Assembly: GCF_039631295.1 (NCBI RefSeq)
Contig: NZ_JBDIVE010000002.1
Coordinates: 186,001-250,000 of the forward strand
Length of the DNA stretch: 64,000 bases
Source of the DNA: Viridibacterium sediminicola
GTDB lineage: Bacteria > Pseudomonadota > Gammaproteobacteria > Burkholderiales > Rhodocyclaceae
Direction of reading: 5' to 3'
In this document: piece after piece, positions 8,488 to 16,075 of the stretch
How positions within the stretch are numbered: the first letter of the stretch is position 1
Layout: every line of letters starts with the position of its first letter
Notes under the pieces: model-generated
The model's input: the letters and a program-made list of their open reading frames with translations, nothing else
Database searches by the model: none
What the model was told of the DNA's origin: nothing
Made by a program: the position numbers and the translations under genes

Positions 8488-8556
8488 CATAGGAGTATTC
8501 CTATGCCCATTTTCATCAGCCTCCTACAGCCTTCCCCCGGACAGGCAACGATAATC
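8488..8556 (+). promoter_or_regulatory. Dyad operator plus promoter module, copy 2 (decaheme/porin operon)
   Basis: CATAGGA-N3-TTCCTATG at 8488-8505, TTTCATC at 8511-8517, TCCTAC at 8522-8527 and GATAATC at 8550-8556. Each element is offset by exactly 4937 bases from copy 1 at 3551-3619, so spacing is conserved to the base while the bases between have diverged. That pattern indicates functional constraint rather than a recent duplication. Confidence 0.7.
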
Positions 8557-8843
8557 CAGGTTAAGGAAAGTCAATCGCTGTGTCCTGCGCGGCACGAAAG
8601 CGACTGACGCCCCCGAGCAGAGAAAAGCAAACCAGGCGCCCCACGCAGAGGACGCCGGTCTGGCAATGAGATCAGATACACCGCAAACGGCCCATACGCG
8701 CCTTTGCAGGTTTGTCAGCACAGCATTGCCACGAAAACCTGTGCCGTCTGAGCGCCGCAGCGGGTTTTCGTACAGCCACTCAAGGTAAGCATGCCGCGGC
8801 CATACGGCCGGCATACGCACCGCAGCAGCAGCCCGGGGGAAAC
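8557..8843 (+). other. Long leader before the decaheme cytochrome gene
   Basis: About 287 bases separate the -10-like GATAATC from the ATG at 8844, compared with about 98 in the first operon. An 8-base perfect inverted repeat (CGAAAACC at 8732-8739, GGTTTTCG at 8763-8770) could form a stem around a 23-base loop. No known riboswitch class was recognised and no convincing short gene is present. Confidence 0.35.
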
Positions 8844-9833
8844 ATGAGCTTGATCCGAACATATTTGATGGCCGCCATCGTCGCCAGCGGGCTTCTCGCT
8901 GCGCCCTTGCTGCAGGCCGCCGACATCGTCCTGCCCGATCTGGGCAGCACGCCGTCCCGTAGCACCGCGGCCAGCAACGCGCTGAAGAAGGACGCCATCT
9001 GTACGCGCTGCCACGACGAGAACGAGCCAGCACCCGTGCTCTCTCTCTACCAGACCAAGCATGGAGTACGTGGCGACAGCCGCACGCCAAGCTGTCAGTC
9101 CTGCCACGGCGACAGCGACAAGCACGTCAAGGGTGACCCCAAGGTCAAGGGACGTCCCTCGCCGGATGTGGTCTTCAAGAAAGGCGCCTATCCCAGCTCC
9201 GAGGACACGGCTCGCAATGCGCAGTGCATGAGCTGCCACAAGAACAGTACCAAGCACAACAACTGGGATGGCAGCCAGCACCAGGTCAATGGCGTGGCCT
9301 GCAGTGATTGCCACGTCTCGCACACGCCACACGACAAGGTGCTCAACAAGAAAACGCAAGCCGATGCCTGCTTCGCCTGCCACAAGGAGCAACGCGCCGA
9401 CAGCCACAAGATCTCGGCGCACCCGGTCAAGGACGGCAAGGTCGCCTGCTCCGACTGCCATAACACGCATGGCGCCATCGGCCCCAAGCTGCTCAAGAAG
9501 AACACGCTCAACGAAACCTGCTTCATGTGCCACGCCGACAAGCGCGGTCCGATGCTGTTCGAACACCAGCCGGTGGTTGAAGACTGCGCCAGCTGCCACA
9601 CCGCGCACGGTTCGAACATCACGCCCTTGCTCAAGTCGCGGGCGCCGGTGCTGTGCAGCGAATGTCATGACGGCACCCACATCAGCCGGAACCCGGCGGC
9701 CGCCAACATGGCTGGCAAACAAGGTGGCTTCACCGGCACGCCGAGTGGCAGTGCCACCGGACGTTCCTGCACCAACTGCCACAGCCAGGTCCACGGGTCC
9801 AACAGCCCCGCTGGCGGCTACTTGTTGCGCTGA
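8844..9833 (+). CDS. Periplasmic decaheme cytochrome c, MtrA/DmsE family
   Basis: A 329-residue decaheme cytochrome. The signal peptide MSLIRTYLMAAIVASGLLAA ends near LQA-ADI. Ten CxxCH motifs are present in order: CTRCH, CQSCH, CMSCH, CSDCH, CFACH, CSDCH, CFMCH, CASCH, CSECH and CTNCH. Spacing and length match the MtrA/MtoA/PioA/DmsE group, which threads an outer-membrane barrel and carries electrons across the outer membrane. The next gene is the MtrB/PioB-type barrel, as in all porin-cytochrome systems. ATG 8844 follows a GGGGGAAAC ribosome site; an in-frame start at 8712 would add 44 residues before the signal peptide and is rejected. No outer-surface MtrC/OmcA-type cytochrome follows. 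Confidence 0.92.
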   Translation: MSLIRTYLMAAIVASGLLAAPLLQAADIVLPDLGSTPSRSTAASNALKKDAICTRCHDENEPAPVLSLYQTKHGVRGDSRTPSCQSCHGDSDKHVKGDPKVKGRPSPDVVFKKGAYPSSEDTARNAQCMSCHKNSTKHNNWDGSQHQVNGVACSDCHVSHTPHDKVLNKKTQADACFACHKEQRADSHKISAHPVKDGKVACSDCHNTHGAIGPKLLKKNTLNETCFMCHADKRGPMLFEHQPVVEDCASCHTAHGSNITPLLKSRAPVLCSECHDGTHISRNPAAANMAGKQGGFTGTPSGSATGRSCTNCHSQVHGSNSPAGGYLLR

Positions 9834-9848
9834 TTGCCGGAGACAGCC

Positions 9849-12077
9849 ATGAACTTCCGTAACGATACGATCAAACTGAGCCACGTCTTTCTTGCTGTCA
9901 GTGCAGCACTGCTGTCCATGCAGGCACGCGCTGAAGATGACAATGACGAAGTCTTTGCCCTCAAGCACCCGAGCAACTACGTCGAGATCGGCGCCATCAA
10001 CAGCTCGCGGGGTTCAGCCAAGGCCGGCGAATACAACGGCCTCGACGAGCGCGGCGCGCATCTGAAACTCAATCTCGATGTGCGCGGCGGCGACGCTTAC
10101 AGCAAAAACGAGGAAGGCGGCATCACCCGCTGGTCACTCAGCGGCACCGACCTGGGCCTGAGCTCACGCGCCATCGCTGCTACGCTGGCGCGCCAGGGCA
10201 GCTGGAATCTGGGCTTCGGCTACGACAGCCTGCGCCACAACATCAGCGACAGCTACCAGACGCCGTATCAGGGCAGCATGGGCGGCAGCAGCTTCGTACT
10301 GCCGAGCAATTTCGGTCTGGCCAGCAATACCAACGCCCTCAGTGCCACCCAGCTGTCGGCAATGCAGACACAAAAGATCTACAGCACACGCGAGAACACC
10401 TCGGTGGCTGGCGGCATCGAACTGAGCCCGCAGCTGAGCTTCAATGCCGATTTCAATCGCCTTGAGCAGAGCGGTGCCAAGCTGATCGCCGTCGGTGCCG
10501 CCTCCAAGGCGGGCGGCGCGACTGCGCAGACCATCTCGATCCTGCCGATGCCCACCGACTACCGTACCGACACCACCAATCTGGCCTTGAGCTGGAAGGG
10601 TGAAAAAGGCCTGCTCACCAGCTCGTACTACGGTTCGTACTTCCGCAACAACAACGACCGGCTGAGCTTCCAGACCTACGCCGGTGCGACCACCATGCAG
10701 AACATGGCGACCGCGCCGAGCAATGATCTGCACCAGCTCAATCTTGACGGACACTACGCCCTGGCCAGCAAGACCAAGCTGACCGGCAGCCTGTCCTACG
10801 GTCGCAATACCCAGAACGCATCGTTCTACGCCGACCCCGGCATGCTCAACGCCGCACTGCCGACCAGCTCGCTGGACGGCCGCGTGATCACCAAGAACAT
10901 GGCACTCAAGCTGAGCAATCAGGACATCAAGAACCTGAATCTCTCCCTCAGCGCCAAGCTCAATGAACGCAACAACCGCACGGCATCGAATATCTATCAG
11001 TTCAATGCGATCAATGCCAACGACGTGGCGGCCTATCCGAACACCCCGCTGAGCGTGAAAAAGACCCAGTACGAGCTGGCCGGCGACTACCGTATCAGCC
11101 GCGAGCAAAGTGCCCGCCTGGCCTACACGCACGAGGAAACGCATCGCTGGTGCGGCCAGTACGCAGTCAGCGCGACCTATCCGGCCGGCACCAATTGCGT
11201 GGTCGCCACCGCCACCTCCGATAGCAAGATCGACGGCGGCTATCGCATCCGCGCCTTCGACAGCCTCGATCTGCGTATCGGCTATAGCTACGACCATCGC
11301 CGCACCGACTCTGATCGCTATGCCAAAGCCGCCTTTTCCGGCAACACCAGCACCCTCGGTGCGGGCGTCAATGGCGGCGACTTCTACGGCTTCTACCCCT
11401 TCTTCGATGCCTCGCGCACCGAGCAAGTGCTCAAGACCAGCCTCAACTGGCAAGCCAGCGAAGCGCTCTCGCTCGGCCTCTCCGGCCGCTACACGGGCGA
11501 CCGTTACGACGACTCCACTTACGGCGTGCAAAACGGCGACGGCTGGAGCATCAGCCTCGACTCCAGCTATGCCTACAGCGACAAGGGCACGCTGTCAGTC
11601 TACGTCTCGCAGCAATATCGCCGCCGCGACCTCCGTGTTCTCAACGCCCTGCCCGCCAATGCCTGGAGCAATGTGTTGCAGGACAAGGACAACAGCCTCG
11701 GTCTGAACCTCACGCAAAAAGGCCTGCTCGGCGGCAAGCTGGAACTTGCCGGTGACCTCAACTACTCGGTCGGCAAAACCTCCTACAGCACCAAGGTACC
11801 CTATCTGGCAACCTGCAGTGCCGCCGCAACCCTCACTTGTGGCAGCGCGCCGGATATCTCCAGCCAGACCGTGCAACTCAAATTCAGCGGCCTCTACAAG
11901 CTGGACAAAACCTCCAGCCTGCGCGCGCAATACGTACTCTCACGCCTGAGCAGCAATGACTATTACTACAACGCCTACCAATACGGCTACACGCCCAACA
12001 CCGTGCTGCCGACCAATGAGCAGGCACCCAGCTATACCCAGCGCATCATCGAGCTGAGCTACGTGCATCTGTTCTGA
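9849..12077 (+). CDS. MtrB/PioB-family decaheme-associated outer-membrane beta-barrel
   Basis: A 742-residue outer-membrane porin expected to sheath the decaheme cytochrome encoded 15 bases upstream. The signal peptide is MNFRNDTIKLSHVFLAVSAA through ARA-EDD. The rest is a repeated alternation of amphipathic strands and polar turns ending in the barrel-type C-terminus IELSYVHLF. The N-terminal CxxC reported for Shewanella MtrB is absent. Only two pairs of Cys are visible, in probable loops (WCGQ...TNCVV and ATCSA...LTCGS). It could serve Fe(II) oxidation (MtoB/PioB type), metal reduction or extracellular DMSO-type respiration; sequence alone does not decide. Confidence 0.88.
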   Translation: MNFRNDTIKLSHVFLAVSAALLSMQARAEDDNDEVFALKHPSNYVEIGAINSSRGSAKAGEYNGLDERGAHLKLNLDVRGGDAYSKNEEGGITRWSLSGTDLGLSSRAIAATLARQGSWNLGFGYDSLRHNISDSYQTPYQGSMGGSSFVLPSNFGLASNTNALSATQLSAMQTQKIYSTRENTSVAGGIELSPQLSFNADFNRLEQSGAKLIAVGAASKAGGATAQTISILPMPTDYRTDTTNLALSWKGEKGLLTSSYYGSYFRNNNDRLSFQTYAGATTMQNMATAPSNDLHQLNLDGHYALASKTKLTGSLSYGRNTQNASFYADPGMLNAALPTSSLDGRVITKNMALKLSNQDIKNLNLSLSAKLNERNNRTASNIYQFNAINANDVAAYPNTPLSVKKTQYELAGDYRISREQSARLAYTHEETHRWCGQYAVSATYPAGTNCVVATATSDSKIDGGYRIRAFDSLDLRIGYSYDHRRTDSDRYAKAAFSGNTSTLGAGVNGGDFYGFYPFFDASRTEQVLKTSLNWQASEALSLGLSGRYTGDRYDDSTYGVQNGDGWSISLDSSYAYSDKGTLSVYVSQQYRRRDLRVLNALPANAWSNVLQDKDNSLGLNLTQKGLLGGKLELAGDLNYSVGKTSYSTKVPYLATCSAAATLTCGSAPDISSQTVQLKFSGLYKLDKTSSLRAQYVLSRLSSNDYYYNAYQYGYTPNTVLPTNEQAPSYTQRIIELSYVHLF

Positions 12078-12164
12078 TCCATTGCGCGCTTCACGCAAAA
12101 AGGCAGGCGAAAGCCGCAATACCGTTCAGTTAGGCTATGCGCATGTTTGATGCGCTGGCTTTGG

Positions 12165-12259
12165 ACGCAAAGGACGCAAAGGAAAAGCAAAGGTCCACAA
12201 AGGAAACGATTTTTTGGTTTCCTTTGCGGACCTTCTGTCTTTCTTCGCGACCTTTGCGT
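12165..12259. repeat. Palindromic intergenic repeat (CGCAAAGG family)
   Basis: The outer arms carry ACGCAAAGG-type units (12165 onward, matching CCTTTGCGT ending at 12259). The inner arms AAGGTCC(A/G)CAAAGGAAAC pair over 18 of 19 bases around a T-rich loop (12190-12234). The RNA would fold into a long hairpin and could also end the upstream porin operon. Related half-copies occur at 16557-16606, 16784-16838 and 16937-16981. Confidence 0.75.
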
Positions 12260-12345
12260 TGAAAATCCGTCGCCCAAAGAACTGAATAGGTCTTAACTGA
12301 ACTGCATTACGGCGAAAGCCGGCCTTTTTCCATGCCGCCTCCCCC

Positions 12346-12984
12346 TCACGAGTGCGTGTTGACGATGGATCCGCTTGCCGCCGGTGCGCTGGCGGTGGTC
12401 TGTGGCGCACGTGGCACGCCTGCGCTTGCCGCGCTGACCAGCTTGTTCAAATCGTTGATCAGATTGGCCAGCGCTGCTGGGCTCATGGTGATGACATTGG
12501 CGTCCTGGGTCGCAGACTGGCTGCTGCCCGTTGCCGCGGTGCTTGCGCTGCTGCTGCCATCCGCAATGGTGCTGGCCGCAGTCTGCGTGCCTGTCGCCGC
12601 CGAGCCCTGCGACTGCTGCAAAGCGCTGAACAGGTTATGGATCAGCGCATGCAGGGCTTGCTCCGTCGGGTTCTCCTTCTCCGCGACAGGGCCGGCCGTT
12701 GTGCCGCTTGCTGCTGTGCTGGTGGCCGTGCTGGTGGCCGCGCTCTTGCCAGCATTGCTCGCCGCCGCAGCCAGGGGCTGCAGCACCTTGCCCGCTGCGG
12801 AGTTTGCCGTCGTCGTATTGACCGTGCCGGGCGCAGTAGTACTGGTGCTTTCAGTCGTCGAACTCTTGGAGGGTTTGTTGTTGGCAATCAGGGCGCCAAC
12901 CGCATCCGATTTGTCCGCTTTCTTCGGCGCCACGCGACTGCTGAGCGCCGGATTATCCCTGTTGCTGAGGCTTGAAACATTCAT
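12346..12984 (-). CDS. Ala/Ser/Thr-rich hypothetical protein
   Basis: A 212-residue protein of no recognised family. About residues 1-40 are charged (MNVSSLSNRDNPALSSRVAP). A long Ala/Ser/Thr low-complexity stretch is interrupted by one ordered helix-like block (about 105-125: TEQALHALIHNLFSALQQSQ) and a second (about 165-185: MSPAALANLINDLNKLVSAA). There is no signal peptide or membrane segment. CGGAG lies 9 bases before ATG 12984. The opposite strand also has an open frame here, but it is rich in hydrophobic runs and lacks a ribosome site. Real status is likely but not certain. Confidence 0.55.
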   Translation of the reverse strand: MNVSSLSNRDNPALSSRVAPKKADKSDAVGALIANNKPSKSSTTESTSTTAPGTVNTTTANSAAGKVLQPLAAAASNAGKSAATSTATSTAASGTTAGPVAEKENPTEQALHALIHNLFSALQQSQGSAATGTQTAASTIADGSSSASTAATGSSQSATQDANVITMSPAALANLINDLNKLVSAASAGVPRAPQTTASAPAASGSIVNTHS

Positions 12985-13627
12985 GATGACTCGCTCCGGA
13001 AAAGGATGAATAGAGGGTGACCATCGCGCTCGCCTGCCACGTGATCGCAGATGAAGCCTCTATTGCAAGTCAGCGTCCACTTTCCCGCCTGAAGAGGTAA
13101 TAAACCGTTAAGACAAACAAGTCATTGATTAACAAAACAAAAACAAGAAACACAGGACTCATTCCATGCCCACCAGGCAGATGAGCCCCGAAAAACGATC
13201 TTCTGGGACCTCGTAACAGACCGGGGCAACATCAGCCCGCGCGGCAAAACTTGCCGGCAAACCCTGCGCGTCAACACGCTTTATTGCCGCCCGGTCTATG
13301 CTTGCGGCGTTGCGCATGAATCAGCCCGCACACTCAGCGCGTAGTCAACACATCAGGCGCGGCCGCATCGCTTGTCGTGACAACGACACCTCAGATCCAT
13401 CACCATGCGTCACAGCACATCAATGTGGGGGCGTGACAAATCACTGCCTTGCCGTTGCAGCAAACCCACCGCGAAAAAAGAAGTACAGACTGGGCGCCAG
13501 GCACGCAAATAGTTGGGCATCAGGCGATGATTGCCACCGCGAAACATCCGCTGCAATGCGCTTCGCTTATTGCACCCACGGACCTTCGCCAGCAAATGCC
13601 TAGCCTGCTGTCGTTCAATCCAGCATT
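12985..13627. other. Intergenic stretch without a supported gene
   Basis: About 640 bases between the Ala/Ser/Thr-rich gene and the end of the glycosyltransferase gene. It is more AT-rich around 13075-13160 (TAATAAACCG, AACAAAACAAAAACAAG). Short open frames at 13298-13694 have no ribosome sites or recognisable content. I see no RNA gene or mobile element. Confidence 0.4.
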
Positions 13628-15118
13628 TCATGAACTCCATCCTTCGCCAGAAACTTCCTTTCTATTTTTCACCATTCTCAGCACATCCTCATAACCCGCC
13701 AATCCCCGTGCCAAGCTGTAAGCCTGCGCATCAAGCCGCGCCTGCGCGCGTAGCGGCTCACCGGCTTGCGGGTCGGCGAGTGCGTTGAGAATCTGCTTGG
13801 CGAGTTGCGCGCTGTCGAAGAAGTCGCAGAGCGTGCCGTTCTCGTTATGCCGTATCACTTCGCGCACCGGCGCGGTGTCGGAGGCGATGATGCGGCAGCC
13901 GCTGGCCATGGCTTCGAGCAGGGACCAGGAGAGGACGAAGGGGTAGCTGAGGTAGACGTGGACGGCGGAGACTTGCAGCAGCTTTTTATAGCTGGCGTAG
14001 GGAAGCTTGCCGAGGAAGTGGATGCGGTTCAGGTGTTCGGGGGATAGCGTATTTGTATTCTGATCGGCTATTGAATCGGTCGCCCTCTCCCCCTGCCCCT
14101 CTCCCGTGACGGGAGAGGGGTGTGTCAGCTCGCGGAGCAGCTTTTCGCGCCAGTTAGCAGCGTCCTTGGGGCGGCTGCCGTAGCTGACTTCGTCACCGCC
14201 GAGGATGAGCACTTGCGCGCTGGGATGCTGGCGCAACACGGCTGGCAGCGCGCGCATGAAGCGGTGGAAGCCGCGATAGGGTTCGAGGTTGCGGGAGACG
14301 AAGGTGATCAGGGGTTGGCCGGCGTGGAAGCTGAGTTGGTGTTGTGCAGACTCTAGCGCTGGCCCCTCTCCCGGCGCTGACGCGCCACCCTCTACAATTG
14401 CCCTCTCCCCTAGCCCCTCTCCCACGAGCGGGAGAGAGGAAGGCAGGCTGCGCGGCGCAATCCTCAGTACCGCCTGCGGATCAGGCGCCAGGCCATCAAG
14501 GGCGATGCCTTCGTGCACGACACAAATCTTGTCCTGATACGCCGCCGGGAAGCGGCTTTTCTGCCAGTGCGTGGGGGCGATGGCGGCGTCGCAATTTTCG
14601 AGGTTGAGCAGGTGCAGCGCGTTCCAGGTGCGGATGCGCAGGGCGTCGTCGAGCGTGGTCGGGAATTCCGGGTCGAAGCCAAAATCCGCGCCTTCGCTGC
14701 TGTAGTACCACTCGCAAAAATGAATCAGGCGCGCGTGTGGAAAAACGTCTTTGGCATACAAAGTCTCGCCCCAGCCCGGATGCGCGAGGATGGTGTCGGG
14801 CTCAAAGCCTTTGCGCTTGAGCTCGCCAAAGGCGCGCACCACGGCCTGACCGTGCAGCACGGCCGCATCCATCTGACGCAAGTAGGGATGCGTATCGGCT
14901 TTGACCTCGCGGTGCAGCGTGTATCTGAACCAATTGAAATTCGACAAACCCGGCGCGGTTTCGCGGCCCAGGCCGACGACTTCAGCCCCGGACTGCTGCA
15001 GATGCAAGGCGATATGGCGGAACTGGCCGGGGAAGTTCTGGTGGATGATGAGGATGCGACGACGCTGGCCAGTCGCCCCAGGCTGTCGAGTGGAATCAGA
15101 CGCTGCGTCCTGTGCCAT
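13628..15118 (-). CDS. Glycosyltransferase family 4 protein with two in-frame repeat insertions
   Basis: A 496-residue cytoplasmic glycosyltransferase. The N-terminal domain opens with ILIIHQNFPGQFRHIALHLQ, typical of the GT4-associated N-terminal domain. The C-terminal GT-B half has FVSRNLEPYRGFHRFMRAL, a sugar-nucleotide site with SYPFVLSWSLLEAMASGC, and IASDTAPVREVI. Two segments do not belong to the fold. About residues 222-262 contain SLPLVGEGLGERA and about 331-352 contain HPSPVTGEGQGERA. Both are translations of palindromic DNA repeats (14361-14440, 14081-14122) that kept the frame open. GAGGCGGCGG precedes ATG 15118. The acceptor sugar is unknown; the gene stands alone. Confidence 0.85.
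   Translation of the reverse strand: MAQDAASDSTRQPGATGQRRRILIIHQNFPGQFRHIALHLQQSGAEVVGLGRETAPGLSNFNWFRYTLHREVKADTHPYLRQMDAAVLHGQAVVRAFGELKRKGFEPDTILAHPGWGETLYAKDVFPHARLIHFCEWYYSSEGADFGFDPEFPTTLDDALRIRTWNALHLLNLENCDAAIAPTHWQKSRFPAAYQDKICVVHEGIALDGLAPDPQAVLRIAPRSLPSSLPLVGEGLGERAIVEGGASAPGEGPALESAQHQLSFHAGQPLITFVSRNLEPYRGFHRFMRALPAVLRQHPSAQVLILGGDEVSYGSRPKDAANWREKLLRELTHPSPVTGEGQGERATDSIADQNTNTLSPEHLNRIHFLGKLPYASYKKLLQVSAVHVYLSYPFVLSWSLLEAMASGCRIIASDTAPVREVIRHNENGTLCDFFDSAQLAKQILNALADPQAGEPLRAQARLDAQAYSLARGLAGYEDVLRMVKNRKEVSGEGWSS
14081..14122. repeat. CCCTCTCCC palindromic repeat inside the glycosyltransferase gene, copy 1
   Basis: CGCCCTCTCCCCCTGCCCCT followed by an inner hairpin CCTCTCCCGT/ACGGGAGAGG. 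It translates on the minus strand to HPSPVTGEGQGERA. It shares its core and its reading frame with the copy at 14361-14440. Confidence 0.8.
14361..14440. repeat. CCCTCTCCC palindromic repeat inside the glycosyltransferase gene, copy 2
   Basis: Two adjacent units: GGCCCCTCTCCCGGCGCTGA, and CCCTCTCCCCTAGCCCCTCT with the hairpin CTCCC-N6-GGGAG. On the minus strand they encode SSLPLVGEGLGERA and SAPGEGP within the glycosyltransferase, in the same frame as the other copy. Confidence 0.8.
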
Positions 15119-15221
15119 ACCGCCGCCTCGTTGTTCAAAAAATCATGCCAGCTGGCTGAGTTGTGCTGCCTCGGTCTTCATTCCTCACGCCAGAAGCGGG
15201 AAGCGCTTCCGGGCAAGCCAC

Positions 15222-15542
15222 TCAGGCCTCCGGCAAAGCGCCGCCGCCCTTCTTCATGACCTTGCCTTCTTCGGCACGCTTGCGGCGCACCTCCTTGGGG
15301 TCAGCAATCAGCGGGCGGTAGATTTCGATGCGGTCGCGGTCGCGCAGCGCGGTGTCGGCCTTGACCAGCTTGGCGTAGATGCCCAGCTTGCACTGCGCCA
15401 GATCCAGCTCGGGGTAACGGGCAAGCAGGCCGGAGGCGTCGATGGCCTGCTGCACCGTGCTGCCGGCGGCGAGCTTGAGCGTCAGCAGCTCCTGCTTGTG
15501 CGGCAAGGCGTAGCACAGTTGGACGGTGATCGGCTCGGACAT
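15222..15542 (-). CDS. rnfH: RnfH family protein
   Basis: A 106-residue ubiquitin-fold protein of the RnfH family (UPF0125). It begins MSEPITVQLCYALPHKQELL and contains the family core GSTVQQAIDASGLLARYPEL, CKLGIYAKLVKADTALRDRD and IEIYRPLIADPKEVRRKRAE. It is cytoplasmic and of uncertain role; the name comes from association with rnf operons in other bacteria. It follows ratA by 23 bases on the same strand, the usual betaproteobacterial pairing. The ATG at 15542 is preceded by an AAGGAAGCC-type site. Confidence 0.93.
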   Translation of the reverse strand: MSEPITVQLCYALPHKQELLTLKLAAGSTVQQAIDASGLLARYPELDLAQCKLGIYAKLVKADTALRDRDRIEIYRPLIADPKEVRRKRAEEGKVMKKGGGALPEA

Positions 15543-15565
15543 GGAGGCTTCCTTTGAAGACAAAT

Positions 15566-16000
15566 CTATACGGAGTCGAGCTGCTCGGCACGCTTGACGA
15601 AGGACTCGACGAAGGTGCTGGCGATATGGCTGAACACCGGATTCAGCGCCTTGTCGAGCAGCTTGCTGGCGAACTCGTAGTGCAGGCGGAATTCGATCTT
15701 GCAGGCGGTATCGCCCAGCGCCTTGAACAGCCACTCGCCTTCGAGATGGCGGAACGGGCCGTCGCGCAGCTGCAGCTTCATCGACAGCGGCGCCTGCTTT
15801 TCATTGGCGGTGGTGAACTGCGTGCGGATGCCGTGATAATTGACCTTGAGCGTGGCCACGGTGAGCGTGTCGCTGCGCTCGACGACCTCGGTGCCGCCAC
15901 ACCAGGGCAGGAAGGCCGGGTAGTGTTCGACATCATCGACAAGGGCGAACATGCGCGCGGGGGTCTGCTCGATCAGGACGACTTTTCGGACTTCCGACAT
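15566..16000 (-). CDS. ratA: RatA/COQ10-type START-fold protein
   Basis: A 144-residue polyketide cyclase/START-fold protein of the RatA (YfjG) family. It begins MSEVRKVVLIEQTPARMFAL and continues with the family signature VDDVEHYPAFLPWCGGTEVV, then FTTANEKQAPLSMKLQLRDGP. In E. coli the protein was described as a toxin blocking 70S subunit joining; homologues (Coq10) bind ubiquinone, so the physiological role is debated. It is divergent from smpB, a conserved arrangement. Confidence 0.94.
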   Translation of the reverse strand: MSEVRKVVLIEQTPARMFALVDDVEHYPAFLPWCGGTEVVERSDTLTVATLKVNYHGIRTQFTTANEKQAPLSMKLQLRDGPFRHLEGEWLFKALGDTACKIEFRLHYEFASKLLDKALNPVFSHIASTFVESFVKRAEQLDSV

Positions 16001-16075
16001 TGAAATGGCTTGACTGCTAAAATCAGCATTCTAACGCAAGCGCCCCTTGCACTCTTCTCCGGCCCACATCCAGCA

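Noticed and set aside
8557..8843. Cyclic-di-GMP (GEMM-type) riboswitch before the decaheme gene
   Set aside because: Stretches such as GCAAACC and ACGCCGG look suggestive, but the conserved GEMM core order and the receptor hairpins cannot be laid out on this sequence.
14041..14460. CRISPR-like array from the repeated CCCTCTCCC units
   Set aside because: There are only two clusters with irregular spacing, the units are palindromic and lie within an open coding frame, and no cas genes are nearby.
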